A stretch of DNA of 64,000 nucleotides from CAWBCR01 sp963787375 (GTDB lineage: Bacteria > Chloroflexota > Anaerolineae > Aggregatilineales > UBA3940), in NCBI GenBank assembly GCA_963787375.1, contig CAWBCR010000027.1, forward strand, positions 1 through 64,000, written 5' to 3'. The first letter of the stretch is position 1. The number at the start of each line of letters is the position of its first letter. The notes under the pieces are model-generated. The model was not told where the DNA came from, did not search any database, and saw only the letters and a program-made list of their open reading frames with translations. Shown in pieces: positions 1-10,693 of the stretch. Both the position numbers and the translations under genes were made by a program.

Positions 1-1433
1 GACCTTCACCCGGCGACGCAGCGACGGTGCGCTGGCCGCACTGGGCGTGGGGGGCCTCGGCGCAGTGACGGTGGGCGGGCTGATCTTCTTCAGCGGCCTG
101 TCGAGCCGCACCGACCCGTCCCAGGGTAAGCTTCTGCTGCCAATCGCGCTAGCGGGCGCGCTGGCCGGGCTGCTGGCCGGCTTCGCGCTGGGTCTCAGCC
201 TGATCCGGCCCGGCGATGACGCGACCGCGCCCGATGAGCTGCACCACTGGCTGACACTGCTCGGCGCGCTGCTGCGTGCGGGGCTGTTCGTCGGGCTGGG
301 CGTGCTGTTGTTCCTGCCCTTCATTCTGACCTACCACCTCGGCTACGACCACGCCGTCCCGTGGACCGGCTCGCGCACCCCACTGTGGGCCTACCTCGAC
401 ATCGTAGGGCTGTTCCTGTTTGTCATCGCGTCGTGGATGGTGTGGGAGAATCGCACGCTGGCTGCGTGGGATGAACCGCCGCTACCTGCTGCCCCTGATC
501 CTGGGGCTTGGCGTGGCGGCTGCCGTGACCCTGCTCGCCGCCCAGCACGTCACGCCCGTCGCAGGCATCGCGCTGCCGATGCTGATCGGCGCAGGGGCAT
601 TGTTCGTCAAACCGGGGCAGCCTATCGAAAAGCGGCTGGCGCTGATCATGCTGATGGGCGCGCTGGTGCTGTCGCTGGTCGTCGAGGTTGTCGTGCTCGA
701 AGGCGACCTGGGCCGCATGAACACGGTATTCAAGTTCTACATTCAGATATGGCTGCTGCTGGCGGTGGTGGCCGGCGCATCCTTCGGCTGGCTGTGGGGG
801 ACAGTCAAACGCGCCACGCAGGCGCTGCGCGTGCCGTGGCTGGCGACGCTGGGCATGCTGGTGTTCCTGGCGGCTCTCTACCCGCTGATGGCCACTCGCG
901 CCAAGGTCGCTGATCGCTGGAATCCCGACGCGCCACACACGCTCGACGGCATGGCCTACATGCCATACGTCACGCGCTACGAGAACGGCGTCGCCTTCAG
1001 CCTGCTGCCCGATTACGAGATGCTGCGCTGGCTGCAGGACAACATCACAGGCACGCCGGTCGTGCTCGAAGGGCTCTCGGCGTACGAATACCTGTGGGGC
1101 AACCGGGTCAGCGTCTACACCGGGCTGCCGTCGGTTGTCGGCTGGCGCTATCACCAGACACAGCAGCGCCCCTGGGAAGCAAATGCGGTCAACCAGCGCC
1201 GCACCGACGTGGCCGAGGCGTACAACACCCCATCCGTCGACCGCGCCATGCAGCTCATCGAGCAGTATCACGTCGATCTGATCGTCGTCGGCAATCTGGA
1301 GCGCGCCTACTACGACCCTGCCGGGCTAGCCAAGTTTGATACAATGACAGCGCAGGGCCTGCTCAGGGTGATCTATACACAGAACAATACGACTGTCTAC
1401 CAGGTAGTAAGGGGGCAAGCGGCGACGCCATGA
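1..1433 (+). CDS. DUF2298 (Chlor_Arch_YYY) membrane protein, 5'-truncated and frameshifted
   Basis: Large multi-pass membrane protein of the DUF2298/YYY family, known from Chloroflexota and archaea and thought to act in glycan or polyprenyl-linked sugar transfer. The frame is open to the left edge, so the N-terminus lies outside the window. Hydrophobic helices run in frame 2 until about position 470; the protein then continues in frame 3 through the family hallmark MNTVFKFYIQIW (about 718-753) to a soluble tail rich in YNTPSVDRA-like sequence. The break is cured by removing one base near 465-475 and looks like a consensus error. The stop overlaps the next gene's start (ATGA at 1430-1433), showing translational coupling to a second family member. 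The precise reaction is not known. Confidence 0.85.
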
Positions 1434-3941
1434 TCGCAGTCATCGGCTGGTATGCCATCGCGACGCTGTTCGGCTGGCTGGCGCTGCCGCTGGCTTTCCG
1501 GCTGCTGCCCGGCCTCCCAGATCGGGGCTACACGCTCAGCCGCGCGCTGGGCTTGCTGCTCAGCGGCTACGTGTTCTGGATGCTCGGCTCACTGGGCTTC
1601 CTGCACAACGACCTCGGCGGCATCCTGCTGTCGATGCTGGTCGTGGGCGGCGTATCGCTGTGGGTGTACACCTCATGGGGAGATCGCTCCGAGCACCTGC
1701 TCGACTGGCTGCGCACGCACGGCGCGCTGATTTTCACCGCCGAGCTTGTGTTTCTGGTTACCTTCGCCGGCTGGGCGTTCGTACGGGCCTACAACCCGGA
1801 GATCTCCGGCACCGAGAAGCCGATGGAGCTGACCTTCCTCAACGGCGTGCGCGGCAGCCCCGGTATGCCCCCGCGCGACCCGTGGCTGTCGGGTTACGCC
1901 ATCAGCTACTACTACTTCGGCTACGTGATCGTCGTGATGCTGGCCCGGCTGAGCGCCACCGCGACAGCGGTCGCCTTCAACCTGGGGATCGCGCTGCTGT
2001 TCGCGCTGACGGCGCTGGGTGCCTACGGGCTGGTCCACAACCTGGTTGCTGCGTGGCAGGCAGGAAGAAATCCGGGCAAGGCACCTCCCGGCCTGACGAT
2101 GAGCGCCTTGCTGGGCCCGCTGTTTGTCGGCGTGATGGGCAACCTGGAGGGTGCGCTCGACCTGCTGCACTCCCTGAACGTGCCGTTCATCCCCGGCAGC
2201 TTCTGGACCTGGCTCGACATCCTCGACATCAACCAGCCGCCGACGTCGGTGCAGTGGCCGCTCAGCACGTGGCGCTACTTGTGGTGGTGGCGCGCGTCGC
2301 GCGTCGTCCAGGACCGCGACGCGGCGGGTCTGTCAATTGGCCTGCCAGCCCATCGACGAGTTCCCGTTCTTCAGCTTTCTGCTGGGTGACATGCACCCGC
2401 ACGTGCTGGTGCTGCCTTTCGTGCTGCTGGTACTGGCGCTGGCCTTCAACGTCGCCGCACAGCGCGAGCGCATGTCGCGGGTGCAGGCGGGGCTATACGT
2501 TGTGTGCTTCGGCGCGCTGGCCTTTCTCAACACGTGGGACCTGCCGATCTACCTGTTCATCCTGGTCGGGGCGATGCTCGTGCGGCGCATCCGCACGCGC
2601 GGCTGGTTCGATGCCGGCGACGTGGTCTGGCCGGTGCTGGCCGGGATCGGGCTGGCGTTGGGCGGCGTGCTGTTGTATCTGCCGTGGTACGTCAGCTTTA
2701 GCTCGCAGGCAGGCGGCATCCTGCCCAACGCGATCTTCGCCACGCGCTTCCAGCAGTTCTTCGTGATGTTCGGCCCGTTTCTGGTGGTCATTGTGTGGTT
2801 CCTCGTCGACCGCCTCCGCGCGCACCACGATCACGTCGACTGGCTCAACGGCGCGGTCCTGGGGCTGGGTATTCTCGTCGCGCTGATCGTGCTGACCGCC
2901 GGGCTGGGCGCTGTGGCGCTGCGCGCCGACCCCAGCGTGCAGGCGTATGTCGTATCGAGCGCCGGGCTACCGACCGATGGGCAGTCGGAGGCAGCAGTTG
3001 CGGCGATGGTCCCGCAGGCCGTGCAGATCATCGTCGCGCACCGGCTCAGCCAGCCGCTCACCCCGCTGATCCTGACCGCGCTGCTGGTCGTGGCGCTGGC
3101 GCTGCTGCTACCGCGTCCGCGCGGTGGGGACGTTACTGAAGACCACACGCAGCCCCCGTTCAGCGCGTCGACCGGATTCGTGCTGGTGCTGATCGTCACC
3201 GGCCTGCTGCTGACGCTCGGCCCGGAGTTCGTCTACCTGCGCGACAACTTCGGCCAGCGGCTCAACACGATCTTCAAGTTCTATTATGCGACCTGGATCG
3301 CGTGGGCCATCGCATCGGCTTACGCGGTGCACGTGATCATCTCGCGGCGGAATGCAGTGTCGCGGGTGGCCTTCCCGGCAATCCTGACCGTGTTCGTGCT
3401 GGCCGGCATGGTCTACCCGGCGCTGTCGCTGCCCACCAAGACGGGAAACTTCACCCGCGCAGAGGGTGAGCCTCCCCCTACCCTGGATGGCATCGACTAC
3501 ATCCGGCAGCAGAACCCCGGCGACTACGCCGGGATCGAATGGCTGATACACAACGCCAAACCCGGCGCGGTGGTGCTCGAAGCCGTCGGTGGGCCTTACA
3601 GCTACTACGCCCGCGTCTCGATGGCGACCGGCCTCCCGACCATCCTGGGCTGGCCCAACCACGAGGCGCAGTGGCGCGGCGCGCATTACGGCGAGCTGGC
3701 CGGTACGCGCGAGCAGGACGTGCGCGAGATCTACAATACGCTCAGCATCGACCGCGCCCGGCAGCTTCTGCAGCAGTACAACGTGACGTACATCTTCATC
3801 GGCTCGCTGGAGAGGAACCCGACGTACGCCTCAGCCGCCGGGCTGGAGAAGTTCGACCGCTACCTGACGCCGGTGTTCCGCGCGGAGGGTGTGTCCATCT
3901 ACCGGGCCGACGAGCCGCTTGCGCAGGAGGCGCAGCCATGA
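1430..3941 (+). CDS. DUF2298 (Chlor_Arch_YYY) membrane protein, frameshifted
   Basis: Second, full-length member of the YYY family (about 837 aa once joined). The name-giving YYYFGY motif is at about 1906-1923, followed by the IDEFPFFSFLLGDMHPH block (about 2352-2400), and a RLNTIFKFYYATW block near 3256-3297. About a dozen membrane helices precede a soluble C-terminal domain with the GLPTILGWPNHEAQW segment. The reading passes from frame 2 to frame 3 at about 2325-2340, where one extra base breaks the frame just before IDEFPFF. ATG at 1430 overlaps the previous stop, and its own stop overlaps the next ATG at 3938. A role in surface glycan assembly is inferred from family and context only. 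Confidence 0.86.
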
Positions 3942-5767
3942 CCACATCGCAGCCGATTACATCCAACGCTGGCCGGCTTGAGGTGCACGTTCGCGTCGAG
4001 GTGCTGGCCTGGGTGCTGGTCGCGCTGATGGCGCTCGGCCTGCGCGCCATCAGCCTCGGTGCGGCCCCGCTCGACGATGCGGAGGCAGCGCAGGCGATGG
4101 CTGCTTGGCACCTGGTGTCGCCCACCGCATCCGGCGGCGGTGTGATCGGCAGCCCGTTGTTGTTCGGCGGCGCAGCGCTGGCCTTCGCGCTGACCGGTGC
4201 GACCAACGCCGGCGCGCGTTTCCTGCCGATGCTGGCCGGCGTGCTGCTGGCGCTCTCGCCATTGCTGTTCCGTCAGCGCCTGGGACGCTTCCCCGCGCTG
4301 ACGGCCTCGCTGCTGCTGGCTATCTCCCCGACCGCCGTCGGCGCGTCGCGCCGGGTGGATGGGGTCGGGCTATCGATGCTGGTGCTGGTTCTGGCCCTGG
4401 CTGCCGCCGACCGCTTCCTGTCAGGCAGGGGGCGCGGTTACGCAGCATTGGCGGGTGCAGCGCTCGGCGCGGCGCTGCTGGCCGATTTCGGCACACCAGC
4501 CGCGTTGTTGAGTCTGCTGCTGGGCGTCGCTTTTGCCATCTTCACCGACGAGGAAGATCGCCTCACGCGGGATCGGCTGCAAGCGCTGGCGGCTGATGTG
4601 CCATGGGGCCGCGCGGCGCTGGGCATGGCGCTGGTGGTCGCGTTGGGCGGGACGCTGCTGTTCATCGCGCCGGTCGGGCTCGGCTCCGCTGCCGATCAGA
4701 TCACGCGATTCCTGCGCGGCCTTACTCAGCCCACTCCCGGTGTGACATACCTGGGCGCTCAGTTGCTGCTGTATGAGCCCGGTTTGCTGTTGTTCGGGTT
4801 GGTAGGCGCGTGGCTGGCGTCACAGTCGATGGAGCCAGGGCAGCGCTTCCTGGCGGGCTGGGCCGTCGCCGGGGTGTTCGTGGCTTTGCTGTATCGCGGC
4901 GCGCAGCCGCCCGACGGGCTGTGGGCAGTCGTGCCGCTGGCCGCACTGGCGGGCATGGCTGCCGGTGATCTGCTGGAGATGACGACCGATGGACCCGCCT
5001 GGGGCGTGTGGGCCGAGACCGCCGGCGCAATCGCGCTGCTGGCGATGATGTTCGCCAGCCTGAGCCAGTATCTCCGCGCGCCGCACAGCCTGCCCCTCTC
5101 GCAGAATGCCGCCGGGCAGCTTGCCGTCAGCCTGCCGCTTGACCTGATCCTGGTCACGCTGTGGGCCGGGTTATTTGTCATCCTGTGGTTGACGATGTCC
5201 AGCCTGTGGGGACAGGCCACGGCCTGGCGTGGGATGGGACAGGCGGCCCTAATCATCGCCGCCGGGCTGGCACTGGGGCAGAGCGGGACGCTCGCCTGGG
5301 TGCGGGCAACCAGCCCATTCGAGCCGTTCAACGCTGCGCCCGGCCAGCCTGCACTGGATCGCCTGCGTGATACGGCAGCGCAGATCGGCGAATTGAGCGT
5401 CGGTGATCGGTATGACGTGCCGATCACCATGCAGACCGACCCGTCCGGCGCGGTCGCCTGGGCGCTGCGTGATTTCCGGGTGGCGACGTACGTCGATCAT
5501 GTCGACCCAACTGTCGACGCGGTGCTGGTTGTCACACCGGTGGAAGGCGCGGATCCGGCGCTGGGCTCCAGCTACGTCGGGCAGGCATTTGTTACCACGA
5601 GGAGCTGGTCGGCGGGTGGTTTGAGCGTTCCCGATGCGATACGCTGGATACTGTATCGAAGTGCGCCCAATCAGCCTGCCGAGCAGAAGGTGATCCTGTG
5701 GGTGCGCGAGGATGTTTTCCGGCTGACCCAGGCAGGCGGCCAGGCACCCGGCGCCAGCACGCCATAG
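3938..5767 (+). CDS. GT-C type membrane glycosyltransferase-like protein
   Basis: 609-aa polytopic protein starting at the ATG that overlaps the previous stop by four bases. After the first helix the first loop carries LDDAEAAQAMAAWHL, matching the acidic D-D-E motif that GT-C (ArnT/PMT-like) enzymes use to bind a polyprenyl-phosphate sugar donor. About ten further membrane helices follow, then a soluble C-terminal domain of about 130 residues. It forms one coupled transcription unit with the two YYY proteins upstream, a known Chloroflexota arrangement with the TIGR03662/TIGR03663 families. Donor and acceptor are unknown. The long open frame upstream of 3938 only shadows the previous gene. 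Confidence 0.78.
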   Translation: MTTSQPITSNAGRLEVHVRVEVLAWVLVALMALGLRAISLGAAPLDDAEAAQAMAAWHLVSPTASGGGVIGSPLLFGGAALAFALTGATNAGARFLPMLAGVLLALSPLLFRQRLGRFPALTASLLLAISPTAVGASRRVDGVGLSMLVLVLALAAADRFLSGRGRGYAALAGAALGAALLADFGTPAALLSLLLGVAFAIFTDEEDRLTRDRLQALAADVPWGRAALGMALVVALGGTLLFIAPVGLGSAADQITRFLRGLTQPTPGVTYLGAQLLLYEPGLLLFGLVGAWLASQSMEPGQRFLAGWAVAGVFVALLYRGAQPPDGLWAVVPLAALAGMAAGDLLEMTTDGPAWGVWAETAGAIALLAMMFASLSQYLRAPHSLPLSQNAAGQLAVSLPLDLILVTLWAGLFVILWLTMSSLWGQATAWRGMGQAALIIAAGLALGQSGTLAWVRATSPFEPFNAAPGQPALDRLRDTAAQIGELSVGDRYDVPITMQTDPSGAVAWALRDFRVATYVDHVDPTVDAVLVVTPVEGADPALGSSYVGQAFVTTRSWSAGGLSVPDAIRWILYRSAPNQPAEQKVILWVREDVFRLTQAGGQAPGASTP

Positions 5768-5794
5768 AGGTGAGAAATCTCGCCGCCGGGCGTG

Positions 5795-5800
5795 TATAAT
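5795..5800 (+). promoter_or_regulatory. -10 box for sigma/anti-sigma unit
   Basis: Perfect TATAAT 28 bases downstream of the GT-C gene's stop and 33 bases upstream of the first plausible sigma-factor ATG. No good -35 is visible at 16-18 bases, so this may be a weak or alternative-sigma promoter. Confidence 0.5.
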
Positions 5801-5833
5801 CAGTGCGTTTCGGGCAGGCTTATCGAAACGAGT

Positions 5834-6445
5834 ATGCGGGTGAGGGACATGAACAGGCGCGCCGCGTCACAATCAGGTGAGCTGAGCGAATGGATCGCCG
5901 CCGCTCGGGCTGGCGACCAGTCGGCGTGCGCTGCCATCTACCAGCAGTACGTGCGGCAGGTGTATCGGCTGGCCTACGGCGTGTTGCTCGACGAGCAGGA
6001 CGCGGAAGAGGTCGTGCAGGACAGCTTCGCCTACGCCTTCGCGGCGCTGGATCGCTACGATGCGACGTTGAGCGCGTTCCGCACCTGGCTGTACACGATC
6101 ACCATGAGCCGCTGCCGTAACAAACGGCGGCGCAGATGGCTGCCGACGATCCGGCTGGGCGACGCCGCCGAATGGCTGCCCAGCAAAGAGCCTCACCCGG
6201 AGGCCGTCGCCGAGCGGCACAGCGTGCAGGAGATCGTGCTCGACGCCCTGCACGCGATCTCGCCCAAGCTGCGCGAGGCCATCGTCCTGCGCTATTTCGA
6301 CGGACTTACCTACCGCGAGATGGCCGATGTGCTGGGCTGCCCGGTCAAGACCGCGGAGTCGCGCGTGCGGCTGGGCCACGAAGCGCTATACGTCATTCTG
6401 GCTGAGCAGCGCGATGCGCTGCCAGAAGGAGTGTTCAGGCCATGA
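5834..6445 (+). CDS. RNA polymerase sigma-70 family (ECF-like) sigma factor
   Basis: 203-aa sigma factor of the ECF type, with region 2 at about residues 20-95 (the DEQDAEEVVQDSF core-binding segment and the FRTWLYTITMSRCRNKRRR -10-recognition helix) and region 4 at about 140-195 (LREAIVLRYFDGLTYREMA, a helix-turn-helix). No region 3 is present, as expected for ECF factors. I start at ATG 5834, downstream of a TATAAT box; ATG 5849 is an alternative, but the GAGGGA before it is too close. The TGA overlaps the ATG of the adjacent zinc-finger membrane protein, which is presumably its anti-sigma factor. Targets are unknown; the flanking glycosyltransferase genes suggest cell-surface functions. 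Confidence 0.9.
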   Translation: MRVRDMNRRAASQSGELSEWIAAARAGDQSACAAIYQQYVRQVYRLAYGVLLDEQDAEEVVQDSFAYAFAALDRYDATLSAFRTWLYTITMSRCRNKRRRRWLPTIRLGDAAEWLPSKEPHPEAVAERHSVQEIVLDALHAISPKLREAIVLRYFDGLTYREMADVLGCPVKTAESRVRLGHEALYVILAEQRDALPEGVFRP

Positions 6446-6954
6446 GGCACGTCTCAGGTCGGCTGGCCGCCTTCGTGGCGGGGCAGTTGACGCCCCGCCA
6501 GGAAGCGGCTGTCCGCAAACACGTCAGCCGCTGCGCGACCTGCTGCGAGCAGCTTGCCCGCCACGAGCGGCTGGCTGCCGACCTGCGCCTGGCGCTGGGT
6601 CGCAACATCACACCCAGCCCCGCGCAGGTGCAGGCATGGTGGGAGAACGTCGCCGCGCGGCCAGCCATGCCGCGGCCCGGACGCGCCGCGTTCGCCCTGC
6701 TGCCGGTGTTGCTGAGCCTGCTGCTGCTCGTCGTGCCGCTGGCTGCGAATGTCAGCGCCGCGCCCGCCCCACAGCAGACAGAAGTGTCGCCGGCCATCGA
6801 CGCGGCCAATTACCCGCCCGTGCGGACGGGCCCGGTTGAGAGTGAGACGGCGTCAGCCGTGAAGTTGGTGGCGATGAGCATCGTCCCCACGCAGCAGCCC
6901 GCCACGACGCCGCCGCCCGCCGTCCCGGTCCCGTCGGCGCCACCCACACCATAG
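6442..6954 (+). CDS. Putative membrane anti-sigma factor with zf-HC2-like domain
   Basis: 170 aa. The N-terminal 40 residues match the zinc-binding anti-sigma fold, ending in H-x3-C-x2-C (HVSRCATC). The first ligand, normally Cys, may be His3 here. A single membrane helix lies at about residues 75-98, followed by a Thr/Pro-rich outer segment of about 70 residues, so the protein would tether the sigma factor to the membrane and sense an outside signal. It overlaps the sigma-factor stop by four bases (ATGA), typical for such pairs. The function is inferred from domain order and gene position. Confidence 0.82.
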   Translation: MRHVSGRLAAFVAGQLTPRQEAAVRKHVSRCATCCEQLARHERLAADLRLALGRNITPSPAQVQAWWENVAARPAMPRPGRAAFALLPVLLSLLLLVVPLAANVSAAPAPQQTEVSPAIDAANYPPVRTGPVESETASAVKLVAMSIVPTQQPATTPPPAVPVPSAPPTP

Positions 6955-7000
6955 CAAAGACGCCACACGGCTGCGAACGAGACATAGCAGAGGATAAAGC

Positions 7001-10000
7001 ATGACGACCGTCCGAGACGAACTGGCAGGCCACACCCGCTACGAAACCGCCCTGGGCGCCCGCCTGGAACAGCAGTTGTCGCAGTTGCTCAATGTCAACG
7101 CCGAGACGCTGGCCTACGTCGCGATCTTTGTCGTGGCCATCGCCACCCGCTTCTGGGACCTGGGCATGCGTGTCATGAGCCACGACGAGAGCCTACATAC
7201 ACATTTCTCATACCAGCTTTACATCGGCAATGGCTACGCCCATACACCCATGATGCATGGCCCGCTGCTGTTTCATGCCACCGCGCTGATGTACCTGCTG
7301 TTCGGTGCCAGCGACTTCACGTCGCGGATCTACCCGGCGGTGGTCGGCGTGGTGGTGGTGATGATGCCGCTGTTCATGCGCAAGTGGCTGGGCAAGCTGG
7401 GCGCGCTGGCCGCCTCTGTGATGCTTCTCATCTCGCCGCTGATCCTGTACTACTCACGCTATATCCGCCACGACCTGCCGGCGATCCTCGCCGCCCTGGC
7501 CATGGCTGTTGCCATCTGGCGCTATGTGGAGACGCGGCAGTTCAAGTACCTGATCTGGCTGGCGCTGGGTGACGTCATCCTGGTGGCCTCGAAAGAGGTG
7601 TCGTTCATCTATGTCGCTATCTTCGGCAGCTTCGTCACGCTGCTGTTCATTTCGCGGCTGCTCGAAGCCGAGTGGAAGAAGCGCGCGCTGCGGACTCTGT
7701 TCATCGTCGCGCTGGCAGGAGTATTGATCTGCATGCTGGCGCTTGGCGCGGTGAAGATCGTGGTTGGCTCCGCCCAGGCGGGCGCAGCGCTGACCGGCGC
7801 AGAAACGATCACGCCACTGAACCCTGAAACCGGCATGTCCGGCTTATCAACCGCCGGCGGCATGCCGATGAGCCTCCCGTCGCTCATCCTTTCTGGTCTC
7901 CTCGGCGTGTTTGGCGTGTTGATGGTCGGATCGGTTTTGGCCGGGCAGTGGGGGAACCTGCGGCGCTTCCCCGAGGTGGACGTTGCCATGACGCTGGGCA
8001 CGCTGATACTGCCCATGTTGACACCATTCCTGATCACATTCGCCGGCTTTAACCCGATGGACGAGACAACAGCGGGCATCGCGCGCTCGCTGGCCTTCAC
8101 GCTGCCGGTGATGCTGGTCAGCGTGGTGCTGGGCCTGGCCTACTTCATGAAGCCGCCCAAACCACACCGAGTCGCAGCGCCGGCAGTCCTGACTGATGGC
8201 GAGCGCGATGGCCTGAGCAGCAGCGCTGACCCACTCACCGGCACTGTCGAAGTGCCGCCTGACGCTGTTGACTGGATCACGGCCTTTTTTACCAGCCGCT
8301 GGTGGGCACTCGGCGGGCTGTACTGGCTGATCTACATCTTCTTCTTCACGACGATGTTCACCAATGGTGCAGGTCTGGGCACCGGTATCATCGGTTCGCT
8401 TGGCTACTGGCTGGAGCAGCAGGGCGTGAAGCGCGGCAATCAACCATGGTACTACTACATCATGGTTCTGGTGCCGATGTACGAGTTTCTTCCGCTGATC
8501 CTTTCGGTGGCTGCAGGATTCATCGGGCTACGCAAGTGGGGACAGTCCATCTACCGCACGTTGAGCGGCACCGACAGCGTCTCTGACGAGAACGAGGACG
8601 TGCTGCTCGACGGCTCGGCGGTGGCCGAGCCCGCGCGCGAGCCGCTCGACCTTGACGCGCCGATCCAGTTCCCGGTGCTGCTGTTCCTCGGCTACTGGAT
8701 CGTCACCAACTTCATCGCGTACAGCCTGGCCGGCGAGAAAATGCCGTGGCTAACGACACACCTGACCACGCCCATGATCCTGCTGGGCGGATGGGCGGTG
8801 GGCCTGCTGCTGGGCCGCATTGACTGGAAGCGGCTGTTTTCAAGCAGGACCTGGCTGCTGCTGCCGCTGGTACCGCTGCTGGTGATTAGCTTGCTGCGGA
8901 TGGTGGGCCCGCTGTGCACCCGCGCTCCGAATTTCCTGCTGTGCAACACAATCATCCCGCCGCGCTACATCACCAGCGTATTCCAGGGCTCGACGGTCGA
9001 TGCGCTGTCGGCGACCGGTGGGTGGCTGGCAGCGGTCATCGTGACTGTCGCCGTCATCATCGCGCTGGTTGCCCTGGTGGAGCGTGGTGGCGTGCGCCTG
9101 CTGGGACAGGTCGCCGCATTGATGGTCGTCGGCTGGCTGGCGTTCCTCACGGCGCGGTCGGCCTGGCTGGCGTCGTACATCAACTACGACGACGCAACCG
9201 AGTTCTTGGTGTATGCCCATTCATCAGGGGCCGTCAAACAGGTGCTGAACCAGATCCAGGAAATCTCACTCAAGACCACCGACGGCTACGACCTGAAAGT
9301 TGCCTACGATAACCAAGTCTCGTGGCCAATGACGTGGTACCTGCGTGACTACCCGAATGCGGTTTACTACGGCACCGATCCCTCACGCGGGACGATTGGC
9401 GACGCGCCAGTGATCCTGGCGGGGCCGACCAACTGGGCGAAAGTCGAGGCGCTGCTTGGCGACCGCTACTACAAGTTCGAGTACATCCGCATGTGGTGGC
9501 CGATGCAGGATTACTTCGGCTACGAGCAGCCGTCGGCGATGATTAGCATGCTCGGCACCGTGCTTAGCGATGGGCAGCTTCAGCGCGGAATCTGGGATAT
9601 CTTCTTCAATCGCAACTACAACGCGTACGCCGATGCCGTTGCCAAGTATCGTAACGGCAACCGCCCGAACTTCGACCTGAGCCAGTGGCCGGTTTCCGAG
9701 CGGATGCGCTTCTACGTGCGAAAGGATGTCTTTGCCCAGGTGTGGGATTACGGTGTGGCTGCCAGCGACATCGCACAGGCAACCGATCCATATGCCAAGA
9801 ATGCGCTGACGCTGGCCCCCGATGAGACGTTCGGCGGTGGACAGCTCAATCGGCCTCACGCTATCGCCATGAACTCCGAAGGCCAGGTGGTGGTCGCGGA
9901 TTCGCAGAATCATCGCATCGCCGTGTTTAGCCCAGCCGGTCAGCTGATCAGCACGCTGGGCAGCTACGGGCTCGCGCCGCAAACAGGTGTATTCAACGAG

Positions 10001-10672
10001 CCGTGGGGAGTGGCGGTCGCGCCGGACGGCACGATCTACGTAGCCGATACCTGGAACCACCGCATTGAGGCATTCAGTCCCGACGGTCAGTTCAAGTTCA
10101 CCTGGGGCGCTGAAGGGCCTAACGATACGACCAACACCAGCGCCTTTTGGGGACCGCGCGCGGTGGCCGTCGACGCGAACGGCAATGTCTACGTTGCAGA
10201 TACCGGTAACAAGCGGATCATGGTCTACAATTCGCAGGGGGTCTTCCTGCGGCAGATCGGCAGCGGCGGCACGCTCGACGGGCAGCTCGACGAACCGGTC
10301 GGCCTGACGATTGGCCCCAACGACGGACTGCTGTATGTGGCAGACACGTGGAACCAGCGCATTGACGTGTTCACGACCGATGGGCAGTTTGTGCGCAATT
10401 GGCCGGTCGAGGCGTGGTTCGCTCAGAGCAATGAGCGCCCCTACCTCGGCGTGGACAGCAGCGGAAACGTGTACGTCACCGACCCGGATGCATCCCGCGT
10501 GATCGTCTTCGACTCGACAGGGCAGTACCTGTACAGCTTCGGCGATTACAGCACCATCGGCACCGCGGGCGCGGTGGTCGCCGACAACATGGGGCACCTG
10601 TACGTGGTTGACACCGGTAACGGGGATGTTCAGCGTTACACGCTGCCGGGCAGCACCGGTCCGGGTCAGTAA
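7001..10672 (+). CDS. TIGR03663 (Agl23-like) membrane protein with C-terminal NHL repeats
   Basis: 1223 aa. The first about 750 residues form a polytopic GT-C-like module. After the first helix it has the MSHDESLHTHFSYQL loop with the acidic motif used by GT-C glycosyltransferases, and the MHGPLLFH block seen in TIGR03663 proteins (named flippase activity-associated Agl23 in archaea). A soluble domain follows, then about six NHL repeats at residues 940-1215 with recurring VADTWNHRI and VADTGNKRI cores, predicting a six-bladed beta-propeller outside the cell. ATG 7001 is preceded by AGAGGA at proper spacing. A strong terminator follows. The propeller is an addition to the basic family length, and its ligand is unknown. 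Confidence 0.86.
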   Translation: MTTVRDELAGHTRYETALGARLEQQLSQLLNVNAETLAYVAIFVVAIATRFWDLGMRVMSHDESLHTHFSYQLYIGNGYAHTPMMHGPLLFHATALMYLLFGASDFTSRIYPAVVGVVVVMMPLFMRKWLGKLGALAASVMLLISPLILYYSRYIRHDLPAILAALAMAVAIWRYVETRQFKYLIWLALGDVILVASKEVSFIYVAIFGSFVTLLFISRLLEAEWKKRALRTLFIVALAGVLICMLALGAVKIVVGSAQAGAALTGAETITPLNPETGMSGLSTAGGMPMSLPSLILSGLLGVFGVLMVGSVLAGQWGNLRRFPEVDVAMTLGTLILPMLTPFLITFAGFNPMDETTAGIARSLAFTLPVMLVSVVLGLAYFMKPPKPHRVAAPAVLTDGERDGLSSSADPLTGTVEVPPDAVDWITAFFTSRWWALGGLYWLIYIFFFTTMFTNGAGLGTGIIGSLGYWLEQQGVKRGNQPWYYYIMVLVPMYEFLPLILSVAAGFIGLRKWGQSIYRTLSGTDSVSDENEDVLLDGSAVAEPAREPLDLDAPIQFPVLLFLGYWIVTNFIAYSLAGEKMPWLTTHLTTPMILLGGWAVGLLLGRIDWKRLFSSRTWLLLPLVPLLVISLLRMVGPLCTRAPNFLLCNTIIPPRYITSVFQGSTVDALSATGGWLAAVIVTVAVIIALVALVERGGVRLLGQVAALMVVGWLAFLTARSAWLASYINYDDATEFLVYAHSSGAVKQVLNQIQEISLKTTDGYDLKVAYDNQVSWPMTWYLRDYPNAVYYGTDPSRGTIGDAPVILAGPTNWAKVEALLGDRYYKFEYIRMWWPMQDYFGYEQPSAMISMLGTVLSDGQLQRGIWDIFFNRNYNAYADAVAKYRNGNRPNFDLSQWPVSERMRFYVRKDVFAQVWDYGVAASDIAQATDPYAKNALTLAPDETFGGGQLNRPHAIAMNSEGQVVVADSQNHRIAVFSPAGQLISTLGSYGLAPQTGVFNEPWGVAVAPDGTIYVADTWNHRIEAFSPDGQFKFTWGAEGPNDTTNTSAFWGPRAVAVDANGNVYVADTGNKRIMVYNSQGVFLRQIGSGGTLDGQLDEPVGLTIGPNDGLLYVADTWNQRIDVFTTDGQFVRNWPVEAWFAQSNERPYLGVDSSGNVYVTDPDASRVIVFDSTGQYLYSFGDYSTIGTAGAVVADNMGHLYVVDTGNGDVQRYTLPGSTGPGQ

Positions 10673-10693
10673 TCACACCTAGGCGGACGTTTC

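Noticed and set aside
9383..10597. 404-aa antisense ORF opposite the NHL repeats
   Set aside because: It is a shadow of the GC-rich repeat codons, with no domain and no start context.
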